Assembly: GCA_963576735.1 (NCBI GenBank)
Contig: OY755178.1
Location: 7,688,001-7,752,000, forward strand
Reading direction: 5' to 3'
Source of the DNA: Bedellia somnulentella
Taxonomy: Eukaryota; Arthropoda; Insecta; Lepidoptera; Bedelliidae
DNA: 64,000 nt
Shown: positions 1 through 13,000 of the stretch, piece by piece
How the letters are laid out: each line of letters opens with the position of its first letter
How positions within the stretch are numbered: position 1 is the first letter of the stretch
Translations under genes and position numbers: made by a program
Notes under the pieces: model-generated
Told to the model about the DNA's origin: nothing
What the model saw: the letters and a program-made list of their open reading frames with translations, nothing else
The model's database searches: none

Positions 1-42
1 GTGTAAAATTTACTTTGTTAACTTTTTTTAACTTGCTAGCTA

Positions 43-275
43 TGTCGGGTTAACAACTCTAACCCATTTCTTCCTTCGGGAAAGAGCGGCCGTGAGAGGC
101 AAAATAGGAGTTTAGGGCTTTTAAATGATTTATGGTGCTATAACCGGAGACCCATCAACAAACACCCTGTGTTTGAAAATCTTTTCTCTACTTAACTTCT
201 TAAAATAGTCGAAGAATTTCTAATTCTGGAGTTCTGGCTACCCCACTTTGGGATTTATGGCCGTGAGTATGTTGT
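43..275 (+). repeat. SINE-A, diverged copy
   Basis: The parts of SINE-A are recognisable in order: the 'cccatttcttcc' head, a GGAGACCCATCA box, a CTGGCTACCCC block and a GCCGTGAGTAT tail. There are many substitutions, so this is an old copy. The reference copy is at 46304-46547. Confidence 0.7.
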
Positions 276-559
276 ATTTCGTTGTGTAATTTGTCGTCAA
301 CATTGAATGGGGCAGGCAACTTGATCTGATATTGATATTCATTCAACTTATCTCAGCATATTCAGAACAATGTAATAACCCCGTCCTTAGCCAAGGTGGC
401 AATAATAAAACCTATAAAATGCAATGGAAACTAATAATCCAGAGGTATTCCTGACGACCACTACTACTTATGATGATGTTAACTTTCGCAGGCGACACGG
501 ATGGCTAGCTTGCCCTCGAAGGTCTGGAATCATCATACTTCTCGAAAAAAGTGGTAACA

Positions 560-622
560 TAAATACATACATACATATTCTTACGGCCATAAATCACAAA
601 AAAGGGTAGCCAGAGCTGCCGT
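560..622 (-). repeat. SINE-A 3' fragment
   Basis: Only the 3' end is present, in reverse orientation: a (CATA)n tail, then the complements of the GCCGT and GGCTACCC blocks. Confidence 0.55.
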
Positions 623-840
623 CTGACAATTTGAATTAATGACGACGTGAATGAGCGTCACCTTTTGCATATTAATACTTCATCACGGGTTTACGCGACA
701 TTCTATTTACGACTTGCAAGAATCATAGTTTTACGTGCGAATGTTTTGATTAATGGTGATGTGATAAATATTTTTTATCACTAATTGGACCCATTACTGC
801 ATATAGGTGCATGATATGGCACTGGCCTTCGGTGATCACA

Positions 841-873
841 TATATAGTAAAAGCTCGAGCGCAGATAACAGTC
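841..873 (+). promoter_or_regulatory. Predicted core promoter of the channel gene
   Basis: TATATA starts at 841, and an initiator-like CAGTC has its A at 870. This puts the TATA box at about -29, the standard spacing for RNA polymerase II. A CG-rich stretch follows at 871-881 and the predicted start codon is 132 bp downstream at 1002. The placement rests on spacing alone. Confidence 0.4.
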
Positions 874-990
874 GCGCGCGCAACCTTTATTCACCTGTTG
901 CAGAACTTAGTTTTTAGTACTTGAGATTAATTAGCGCGAAGCAGACGATAGTTCGCGCTCTTTGCGCCAATCACGCAGCGTCGCGTGCGC

Positions 991-1005
991 ATGGTTTTAG
1001 GATGA
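991..1005 (+). other. Upstream ORF overlapping the channel start codon
   Basis: An ATG at 991 opens a four-codon ORF. Its TGA (1003-1005) overlaps the main ATG (1002-1004) in an ATGA arrangement. If the transcript starts near 870, ribosomes would meet this ATG first, and termination lies right at the main start. Whether it is translated cannot be judged here. Confidence 0.4.
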
Positions 1006-1078
1006 ATATCATTGGATTATTTGTGAGTTTAGTGCTTGTGCTTATATTTGGTGATACGAACGGGCAGAAAGTGCAGCC
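1002..1078 (+). CDS. Channel exon 1: signal peptide
   Basis: The exon encodes 25 residues beginning MNIIGLFVSLVLVLIFG, a hydrophobic secretion signal. It ends in phase 2 at a GTAAGT donor (1079). The leftover CC is completed by the first A of exon 2 to give proline. No better in-phase start was seen before exon 2. Confidence 0.65.
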
Positions 1079-4000
1079 GTAAGTTTTTTTTTATTGTTCA
1101 TACAATTTCAATTTAAAATTTAACTAAATAAATTAATCTCCTGTACCAAATAATTATAAGTCGAACTTTATATAACGTATTTTATTAAACTGCTAGTAAA
1201 TGATAAAAATACTGAGGTTGTAAGAATATCGCTAATGAGTATCATACTAAAATAATTTCAACGTTTTTTAATGATTACAGTAGGATCAAATGATTGTGAA
1301 AAACTATAATTTGATGAAAATTGTATTATTTAAGTATTTCCTTAATTTTGTCTTCCTTAAATTTGTCTTGTTTCCTTAATTTTGTAAAATGATGTGATAA
1401 TATTTTTTATAGTCTGACTACAATTTGACATGATTAACTCAACCTTTATGTGGATCATTCGGTAGATTTACAAAACTTTTTTAAACGTTGTTATATTTTT
1501 GAAACGCATTCACCAAGTAGGTATTACAAGCCAAGAAACACAAATATCAGTGAAGTAAAACCTCAGTAATTGTATATGATTTAGAAAATCTATGAATCAA
1601 ACTTTGCAACAAAAATTTCAGTTATCAAATGTAGTTTAATCTTGTTGCTTATCGGAAAAGACTATAAAATAAGACATTAAAACTACTGTTTATTAGTTTA
1701 CACCAAAGTATACAAATATATTATATGGAATAAATACCTATATACAAATAAAATATATTTCTGAAAAAAAAACTTCTTTCATAGATCAAACTAAATCGAT
1801 ACTGGTATAAACACCTGAGTGAAGAGGTATTTCGCGATTGCCGCGTGTTCGCCCGGGCAGGTCACACCTGGGCGCCGATAATTCTAAAACGCTTTTCGCA
1901 CTACTGCACTGTTTTTTTATTAATTAACGGTTCCGCCTTACGTTTCTGTTATTTATCTGATTTGAATTGCAGTGTCAGAAGAAGTGTTTGTCGAGTGACA
2001 CTAGCACTAGTACATTTCCTCCCGCGGGTGTCGTAAGAGGTGATTTAGGGTTTTGGGGTCCTCCTCCACAAACTATCCTCTATTTTCCCATCTTTTTCCA
2101 AACCACTAATTTACTAATTTATAAAAGCTCTAGCTACTTTTGGGGTTTATAGTCGTAAGTATAGGTATATATTTGTATGTAACTGTTTCTATCATCGTGT
2201 CAGTATTCTCTTTTTTTGTTCTTTTGCAAATATACCTTTGTTCAAGCTGTATATCTACATAAGGGATAGCATTGGTTCTAATTACATACACACTTACATA
2301 TACTCACGGCTTTGAATCCCTAGAAGGGGTAGCCAGAGCTAGGGAGTTAGAAATTGCTCAGCCATTTTTGGAAGTTACGTGGGGAAAAGATAATAAAATA
2401 AAGGTTGTTAGTGATGGGTATCCAACCGCATCGCCCAAAAATCCCTTAAAAGCCCTAATACCGTTAGTCGCCTCTTACGTACACCCACCGAAAGAAATGA
2501 GGTAGTGCTATTCAAAGCCGAAACTACACAGCTCTAATTATACTGAATATTACGAGCCATTTTATGTCTTGGAGTTAAGTGAGCTACCTTTTTTATGAGA
2601 CTAATTTTCAAGTGATAGTACTATCATTAGGGGTGGGCTTAACACGGTACAATGTATGAACCCACTGTTACATGGAAAACAATACTACACCTACTCAATT
2701 CAAAATACAATTCTTTCCTTTAGTGTTACTTTAGAAAATAACTATCAGTGAAGACCCGGTCTGATCTTGGGCGGTATTCAATTCGTTGCAATACTACGGG
2801 TGATCAAAGATCCTTTAAGAAACTTCGAATTACACTGCTTTAAAATCCATGAAAGCCTCCATTTCCTGCATTTTCAAGTTGCAAGTTATTTTATGAGACT
2901 GTCCCAAATAATACAAACTTATTCCAGTAAAAAAATCCTCATTTAAGGTTTAGACAGCGAAATTTGAATTTCTCTGTGGTATAATTAAGTTAGTTTCAAA
3001 CTCGAAGGTTTTGAGATCGGTTTCTATATTTTTTACTATGATAACTTTTTTCTAAACTATACTGGTGGATAGTGATCTGCCACGGCTTCACACGGATGGT
3101 GCTTGGTTTTCACTGCTGACCATGCGTCTCCATTTTTTTTGACGGTTACACGTTTTCTTCGACAAGAAGTTATAAGTAATAATACTAATCATTAGTAATT
3201 TTTGTATAGAAAATAATAGTAAATGTAAGACTTTAACGTATGTTGTAAGTTAATGCGTTGTACGATAAAATTAAGGTGGAGCTTATTTTAAAACCAATAA
3301 ACTAGAAATAACATCAATTCTTGAATAAAATTAAATATAAACAATGTTATATAAATAATGTTTTCTTTTTAATAATAATAACAAATCATATATTGCAGGC
3401 AACGAGGCCCATATAATATTAGTAAAACTTAGCATATGTTAGTATTTTTTATTACATAGGTTATGTGAGAAGTTAATGCTTCACACTATGTACATTTCCA
3501 ACGAATTTATGTGAATTTAACACTTTCTTTAGGCAACATCAAAATTCGTTCGAAATTACGCGTAATATTAGTGGCACTAAATAATCCTAACAAAGAAAAT
3601 AGTAGCTAAAAATTCGGAGGTAGGAAACGCAAACACTACTTGAACGTGTAAAAAAGAAACAAAGGATAGAGAAATTTCGCGCTGGATGCCAACTGACACT
3701 GTAGCTCAGTTGGCAGAGCGACGGGGGCGTATACCCGAAGGTCGCGGGTTCGAACCCCGCCAGTGTCGAAATTTTTCTTTCCTTTAATAACATCTTTTAT
3801 TTATGAGTAATAATCCCCACATGAGGAATTCATGTCAAAAAACATTAAAAAATAGTAGCTAATTGGTGAACAGTATAATCAAAGAGAGATTAAAATTTGA
3901 ATAACTTTACGAGAAATATGAAAGAAAAATCGATTAGTTTTTTAATATCTTACTATGTTGTTGGGGTGGAAATCTAATTCCTTGCGGCTCTGAATGTCGT

Positions 4001-7000
4001 ACGTAGTTTTCTTTTTCAGTGGTTTTAGTTTTCCTCATCCTCACAGCCCATATACGTCCCAACCAATGGGCTCGAGCCTAGCATATATAGGGTGATTTGG
4101 CCTTATTCCACCATGCTGGCCAATAGCGGGTTGGCAGACTAGGCTGGTTTCAGTTTTAAACATATAAAATAATAACAGTATTGTTTTTATGCGGTTTAGA
4201 CACGATCCACAAGAAAGTCAGAAGCAGCTGACACATTACCGTCGAAAATAAGGGCGCCTTGTCGCCGAGACAGAAACACGGGGTATGCAAGGGATCATAG
4301 GGTCTTGGTGAAGTCATCATCTTCTCTTGATTTTGTTTTATAATGCAAAGCTGATCCCGTAGCATGGAGCATATCAGATTGATATATTATGAATGGGTAG
4401 TGCCCTAAGATGTCACGCCCACTTCATCCATTGGTGTCTTGAAAGTTGACTAAAGCTCTCATCTCATCAACAAAAAGCCATTCTCATACTTACTAACTTT
4501 TTCCTTTTTATACTCAAAATTTGCTAAATTTATGATTCTAATGGTATATAGCCAGAGCTACTCTCCTTCATGGGACTAACTCATTATTATTCTGTTGTAT
4601 TTTTTCATTCCAGTTATACATTGTAGATAATTTTGAGTTTTGTCAAATAAAAATATATTTTTTCTTCTTTCTAAATACATACATACATATATACATATAC
4701 TCACGGCTATATTTCCCTAGAAGGGGTAACCAGAGCTAAGGAATTATAAATTCCTCAGCCACTTTTGGAAGTTGAGTGGGGAAAAGATGGTAAAAAATAA
4801 AGGTTTTTGGTGATGGGTCTCCCACCGCATCGCATTCTTTCTAAATGTAAAGGATAATTCAGTCTACATAAGTGTGAAGGGTGAAGACATTAAATCTGTT
4901 GTCCTTACCGGTGTGTATCATTTTCTTCCAGCAATGGGGTGCAATTTTTGAGGTGAACATTTCTTTTTAGAAGTGATCTCTGAACTATGCACGATCCTGC
5001 ATTCGCAAGACTTGACATTTTCATATGTCGTCAGTAGAAATTTTATAACAACAAGTTTTAAAATTAATTCATCACTGTTTACGCCGAATATATAATACCC
5101 AAAGGGGCCGCTGACTGTTTGTCAGTGTATAATAAAATATTTACAAATATAACTCAAATATACGAATTCGTCACTTAGTAATATCACAGATTCGCAAAGA
5201 GCGGCGATTTGCTGACCACATGAATGCATTGTACATACATATACTCACCGCCATAAATGCCAAAAAGGGGTAGCCAGAGTTTCGGAGCTAGAAACTCCTC
5301 AGCCATATTTGGAATTTGATAGGGGAGAAGATGATGGAAATAAAGTATCGTTGGTGATGGGTTTCCAACCATTAAATGCACTTTCTTGACACTAAATTTA
5401 TTTTGGACACTAGGTAGGTAGAATGACACATGATGTTCAGAGGAATTAATACTTCTGAGTCAGGAACCGTAAGCGCTTTCTCTTTTGAGAGATTTTATTA
5501 AAGTATTTGTTTGACTGAATATTTTTAGGCACCAATATACACTCAAGATAGGGAAACTCCTTCAGACAACCCTATGGGAAGGGTTTTTTTACCCTTTGAA
5601 ATTCGCAAGGGAAGAGAAAAGCCCTTTTTAGAAAATTACTGTCTCAAAAGGGGTTTCGCGGAGGAGTTTTAAAAGGGAAACCCTCTTATTTGATGGGTAA
5701 GCGCTATAAAACACTTTAATTTTCTTCACTTTTCCCATTCGATAAGGTTACCCGGATAAATAAGAGAGATAATAATCCAACTAAGAGAGTTAGCCTTCGA
5801 ATTGGGATATCTTTACGTTGGATTTTGAAATTTAGCCGCTTGTCAGGCCTACTTCTGCCACCCCTTCGAGAATATACGGTGTAACCGATAAGTCTGAATC
5901 CGTCGTTTCGTAGGTGATTAGAGGCGCTTAACTTATCAACAGTTTCAAAATATTCAGTAATATTTTATGAATAAAAGATACTCGTATACCTAAATAGAGT
6001 TGTTATCTTCGCTATAAATATAAATTATATCTTATTTCCGAAAGTTTACGTTTTAATGATGCTCTTATGACGAATAATTTCTATAACATACGCTTGTTAT
6101 CGGTACGAAAATTATCGTTCATATTATTTATTTTTAGCTTTCTTTGAACTGTTTTTTTGTATACTGGATTATATCCGTAATGAAGATACCTCTACGGCTA
6201 TTTAGCAAAAAAGATAGAAAGAGCTTCGACATCACGTATGTATTGTTATGTTATTTCATTGCCCGTAATTAAAAAATAATACATTGTTTGTTAATGGTTA
6301 AATGGTAGTTTACTAAAACGGTATCGATCTATTATTCGGTGAAGGCCAACTTTGACTTGTACATAATGTAAATTATGGTGATTTAAATATGATACTTTGT
6401 TTTGTAAGCTTTAAAAGGTGATTAGCCAGAATAGTTGTAATGAAGATATTTAAATGTATTTTTTAATTGCGGTTATTAAAAACTTCCAGAATAAAAAATA
6501 ATAATCTAATGTTTTGGTTTTCACTTAAATATAATGAACGGTAAGAACATATATTTGAATGTACTTACTTTAAAAGATGCGGGGTGAAAGATGATATAGT
6601 AAAAAAGATAGAAAAAGGAATGTTAAGATTGTTTGGGCACATAGATAGGATGCATGATAGTAAATTCGTAAAAGATATTTATAGAGCTAATGTTAGTAGA
6701 GTTTCGAGTAATAAAAACGTCTGCAATTTATCTTGTGATCCTTATAAATGAAACATAAATACGTTTTGATGAAAACGATTTCTATTCGATATGGATATGA
6801 GTAATATAGCTATTAACTATTTATTATATATAGCTTAATATCTTATTATGTTTTTTTGGCCTTGTTTTGTGCATCTACCCAAATAATGAATTTATCGATC
6901 TCACCTTCCAAAGGTTGTCTGGAAGAGATCGCTTTTAGCGATAAGACCGCCAATTGTACCTCACTGTAAACTGTTTGATCATATTATAACTTTTGTAAAT

Positions 7001-10000
7001 TTGTGTTTGATGTGCAATAAAGAGTTATTCTATTCTATTTTATTCTATTAAGCTGCACTACAACTCAATTTCTACAACAATGGAAAAGAAAACTGAGGTT
7101 GGTCGAACACTCTTCCAAAACCTTTTTTTTTTCGTTAAGGTTCATTGCCTCCGTAGTCTTATGGTTATTGCTAGAGATGCAACGAATATTCAGAAATTAT
7201 TCGATATTCGCCTGTAGTAAGGTATACTATACGACATATTTCGTCAGCAACACACAGGTGAACATGACTTTAGTCGTCAGCCTCCAAATCCGACGGTTTA
7301 ATTCCCTCACTTATTTTTCCGTGTAATTTTCAATAATGCCGTGATGTGTCGGCTTAGAATAGCACTAACCCGTTTCTACCGATGGGTGTACGTAAGAGGC
7401 GACTAACGGTATTGGGGCTTTTAAGGGATTTTTGGGCGATGCGGTTGGAAACCCATCACCAACAACCTTTACTTTACTATCTTTTCCCCACTCAATTTTC
7501 CAAAAGTGGCTGAGGATTTTCTTATTCCTTAGCTCTGGCTACCACTTCTAGGGATTTATAGCCGTGAGTATATGTATGTATGTACTTATTTTTCCATATT
7601 TTCATATCATCTACAATTTATACATCACCTCCTACAGGATCGGCTCTAGCCCCATGGTGGTGGAAGTTCATGGACTGATGTTGATGAACAGTACCCGGGG
7701 GATAGACATATGGAAACTAAAATTATGGTGTATGTCTTTCTATCCTTAGTTCATTCATCAGTGTAGTGTCGGCTTAGAATAGCACTATCCCAGTTCTTCC
7801 CATGTGTAATCGTGTAGGGCAACTAAGGGTATCGGGGATTTTTAAGTGATTTTTGGGTGATACGGTTGGAGACCCATTGTCATCAGCATTTATTTTACAA
7901 TCTTTTCCCCACTTTACATTAAAAAGTGCCTAAAGAATTTTCTGATTCTGAAGCTCTGGCTACCCCTCTTGGGGATTCATAGCTGTGAGTACATGAATTT
8001 ATTTGTATGTTAAAGAGGATCAACATAGGATCAACCGTATAGTATTATATCAACTGTGTCAGCATAGTAATCGCGTGCTATAATATATTACATGTACTGT
8101 GTAAATTGTAATATAGAGTCATCTCAACGACCCATTGTTTGGCGTACGACAAATAGGATGACTGACCGCAAAATATATTGTTGATTTTTGTCCGTCACAT
8201 GATCGTTTCTGTGATGTTTCTATGCCTGTCTTCAGACAAACTGTTAAGTGAGACGAACAAAATACCAATTGGAGACACTTCCTAAGTAAATGTTGGCCTA
8301 TATGAATATTCTGTCACATTTGGGAGTGTGGTGCAGAAAGATAGTAAAATAAAGGGTTTTTGGTGATGAGTATACTCAGCTACATCAAACAAAGCCCAAA
8401 GTCGCAGAGGCTGTAGGCATAATAATAATATAATAAAATTGTTTATTTAGCATAAAAAACCATAATATTACTGGTAGCTGTGTAGTGTCGGCTTAGAATA
8501 GCACTACCCCATTTCTTCCGGTGGGTGTACGTAAGAGGCGACTAACGGTATTGGGGCTGAATGATAGCAGGCTGTTGTGCGCCTGCTGCTCGTTCACGGA
8601 GTTGGTTCCGCCTCGTGGAACCTCTCAGTTGGTGGTTGGAATGGTTGGATTAGAAATAATAGGATCTTCTTGTTTGACTTGGATTTATTATTTTACTTGA
8701 AACTGTTACAGCTGTATTAGGGTTTATGCTATATAAACTTTAATTGTACAATATTAAATGACTTCGCGTCTTCTACGTGTCTTCTTGGGGATAATTGAGC
8801 CGGTATCGGCGTTTTTATACAAAAATGTATTGACAGCTGATACGTTGTTGTTTCATGGCTCATCATGGCATGGTTGAAGTGACGCGCCTCTGGCTTCTCC
8901 AATGTTTTCAGCCAGTGTCAGCGTGCTTCTGTTGAAACGCTTCAACAGGGGCTATTAAGGGATTTTTGGGCGATACGGTTGGAGACCCATCACCAACAAC
9001 CTTTATTTCACCATCTTCTCCCCACAAAATTTCCAAAAGTGGCTGAGGAATTTTTATTCCTTAGCTCTGGCTACCCCATCTAGGGATTTATAGCCGTGAG
9101 TATATGTATGTATGTATGATTACTGGTTTCTAACGGCCCCGCACTAGGACAAGACCTGTAAAAAATTTGGCAAAAGATATGTTATCAGCAAAAGAGCGTA
9201 TCACTGGAAGCCCTTCTTTAACATGTTTTCCCAATATCCATATGCTCGTATAAGTATATACAATTGATGATCTCATGGACACATTGAACTATGGAAATAG
9301 TAAAAATATCAATTTAGTCTAAGACATCAAAAGTAATTGTAGACATAAAGCTAAATGTTTCCTTACTTGTTACATTCGCTATTGTTTATACATTCGCCCT
9401 GATATGATAAACGTTAACTTTGTAAATTTTCCGTTTTTATACTGTAATATATTCTAAGGCCAAGAACACACGGTGAAATGAAACTGCAACTCATATTTAC
9501 TTAGTTTAATATGAGGAACAAGACAAGTTTGAAACGCGTTTGAAAAGCATCTCAAAATTCTCAAACCAGTTGCATGGAAACATGGCGTGCGTGAAACTCG
9601 GGGTTGCATTATATGGAAAAAATACCGACGAAGAACAGAGTTATATTATTGTGTTGAAGTTCAACGAGTATCCGTGCTTGTCCAACACGACACTATCAGG
9701 CTTTTCCAGCAGGATTGTAACAGTTAATATTCTTGTAGGGTCGATCCACTAAGTTAATTCTTCTTTTACGCTTCCTTTATGTAAGTTGTTCATCATTTGA
9801 ACAACTTACATAAATAAAGAATAAATAAAGGAAAGAAAAATTTCGACACAGGCGGAAATCGAACCCGTGTCGAATTTTTTCTTTCCTTTATTTATTCTTT
9901 ATTTATTAGTAATAATCCCCACATGAGGTTTTCATGAACAAAAAGATTTAAACTTACATAAAGTCATTTTCCGACTTCTATTCTCCAAGAAAACAGAATT

Positions 10001-13000
10001 AGTTGTGAGATTCATCATATTTTGATCGCGGCGTGCGTAGAAATAGGTTTGAAACAGATTTCAAACTTTCACAAGTGTTTCGTTGTAGTTTTGTTTCACC
10101 GTGTGTTCTGGGCCTCAGGAAATAACTCTGTTGGGGGCAACTAAAATTACGTGTCAGTAAGGTTTAAATACTTTTGGAAAAACAAACGCAATTTTCATTC
10201 ATTGTGTGTTGCATTGCATAATTGCAACTAATACTTGTAGTATTTTCCAGACTCGTCTAATCAAATGTTGATTGTTATCGTAGTGTTTATGAACGATATA
10301 ATTTTGATCGATAAAAAAGACGGAAATTGCCCACTGAGTTATCTATACTATCTAATAACTACATTACACTAAAAATAAGATTTAAACAGGTCTTGTAATC
10401 AGTCACAAAACAACATGCGTTAAATTTCGTCAGTGGATAAGAAAATAGTGGATTAGGAAGGAGAAATCGTTGTTAAGTGGATCGAAAACACACTTCAATA
10501 TCTCTTCCACAATCGAAATATCTCTTATTTATCTCATGGAAATTTACTATATGTATATTATAGTAAATTTCGACGACTATTCATTTTCCTTTTCAGGGAA
10601 CGCTTTTATTGTGAGGACAATGAGTCAAGGTGTCCGCGTGTCAAAATTTCAAAAGTCGAGTTAAATATAAAGTAATATATTTTGAGTTGTATTTTTCTGT
10701 CATTTTATGTCATTAAATACTAAGCAACTCAATAAAATATAGACTCTAGTTGTAGTTGTGTACAAAGTACGCGCAAGGATCATATGTGCAAAAAACTATA
10801 AGAATAACTATGTAAATATAACTGATACTTACCACATCCTTTATACAAAATTACTTTTGGAAATTGGATGTGGTAAGGCTGTAAAATAATGGTTCTTAGA
10901 CATGTCCACTTGAAAGAGGAACGTTTATGCGTGTGTGCATAGCTGCTAGAACATATTGGACAGCACTGGCTGTTAATTGAAAGTGAACTTTGCTGACAAT
11001 GTGTATTTCATAAGCCAAGTATAAAACGAGGTGTAGTGTTAAAGTGCTTTTATTCGGTCTCCGCGCAGTTACTGTAGGTTTTAGTTAGTTGTAGTTAGTT
11101 AGTGTAAGGTGTCGTTGTTGATTGGTTTCCAAAATTTCAGCCACATCATCCATTAGCCTCTTCAATTGCCCTCATATGCCTCATATTATATGCACGGGCC
11201 ACCTGCCACTACCCACTAAGCTAAGTACTTCATGAATTAGATCCATCCGTCAATTGCGAAACAAAATAATCCACTTTCATTCAAATTTAATCTAAATACT
11301 TGTACATTTGTAGTGACTGACAAGTCACGGTTGACTTATAAAAGAAAAAGGTCCGTTTTCCGCGAGCAACAAACTAATTACATGCTAATTATTATTGGTT
11401 TATTTGCTTTTCAATTACAACGAAGGTATGCTAAGGCGATCGACAAACATCTCGTATGATAACTGCGAATGTTTGCGAGTATAATTGAGTTAAGTGCTAA
11501 CTCAACATCTTTGTATGTGTCGCAGCCAACTGGTTAAATCAGCCAGCTCATTAAGCAGATAGCCGCTTAATTAAACGCCGGCACCTAGTTAACAGGCTAG
11601 CCCGCTTGTGAAATGAATTGTCGTCACTGAACGTCCAATCACCCGGCTGATTGAATAGTTAGCCCGTTGGTTTGGGCTGACGTTAATTCAGGCGGCTGAT
11701 TTGAATTTAGTTATTTAATTTTTTAAATTTTATTTTACATTATTTTTCTGTTAAAATTAATAGAATACCTGTTTAAAAAGTGTTCAATCATGGAAATTTC
11801 AATTAATACATCAGCCCTAGCTGATAATAGCAGTTTTGGCCACTATTTGGAAAGTTTTGGAGGTTATAAATTATATAGGGTGACCATGAATTATAACCAA
11901 AAAAAGTCTGCAATGTAATATTATTGGACACACAAATATAATATTATGGTGGTTGGGAAGGAAGAGCATTTAATCCCATGATGCGTATTATACCTAGGGC
12001 CAAGCCTATTATTACACATGTTTCTGTTGTTATTCAAGTTGAAACAAATCCTGGCCTATATTCTGAATCAGAGTCATGTGGTTTAAAAATCATACATAAT
12101 GAAACTCAAAGCTTAAATGATAATAATATTGAAGTTACATGCATTGCGATTGAGGACTTAAAAAATATTGAGCCAAATTTAACTTGTGTGTTATGCCAAT
12201 ACTTTTAGCTAGTGTGCCAAAGCTTTGTGCCATTTAATTGTTAATATTGTATTAAATAAATATGTTTTAAGTATTGCTGCCGTAAGAAGTACCTAAGTTT
12301 TTTTTAAGTATGATGCGAATTTATTTCTAGATGCCTATGTAAATACCTACCCATATTCTTGTAGCGCACTCTTTGTATATTTTTTTTAATTTATTTTATT
12401 TTAAATAGCTTTAGTTTTCTTTATACACACAAAATTCAACACAAATCACTGAAGCCATTTTGAAGGAGTTTGGTTACAAACACGTTGGAGACACGATAGT
12501 TTTATATTTTAGAGATTATTGTATGTAATGTTTTCCTTCGAAAACAACCCTTTTCTCCCCGCGGCTGTCTTAAGAGGGGACTTAATTAGTTATTATTCGG
12601 GTAATTTAGTTATTCGGGTTTTTAAGTGATTGATGGCCGATGCGGTTGGAGACCCGCATCACCTTTATTTTACATTCCTTACTCTCTTCTAAATTGACTC
12701 AGTTTTTTTTCATTTCGAAGCTCTGGTTACCACGTTGTGGAATTCATAGCAGTGAGTATATGTATGTATGTAAATATGTCTTCCAAAAAGTAGCGCTTTT
12801 TAGCTGTAATTTTTTCTGCGTTAGCTTCTCATGTTATCGTATTACAACGTCATAGATTTCGTGATCTAGATCCTTATCATTTACAATTTGTTTTGTAATT
12901 ACGTAATTGTTTGATGATCTAAGAAAAGTTTAAAAAATAACACAGCCGCATGATAAAATCATATGACACTGCAATAGCAAACATACTAATACTTGTGTTA

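Noticed and set aside
3693..3765. Possible genuine tRNA gene
   Set aside because: Acceptor and T stems are perfect, but the anticodon arm has 4 bp and an 8-base loop. Near-identical heads recur at 52448 and 54438 with the same 3' sequence, so it is a SINE-type unit.
8315..8380. Further SINE-A piece on the - strand
   Set aside because: Only GATAGTAAAATAAAGG and TTTTTGGTGATG are shared; too short to be sure.
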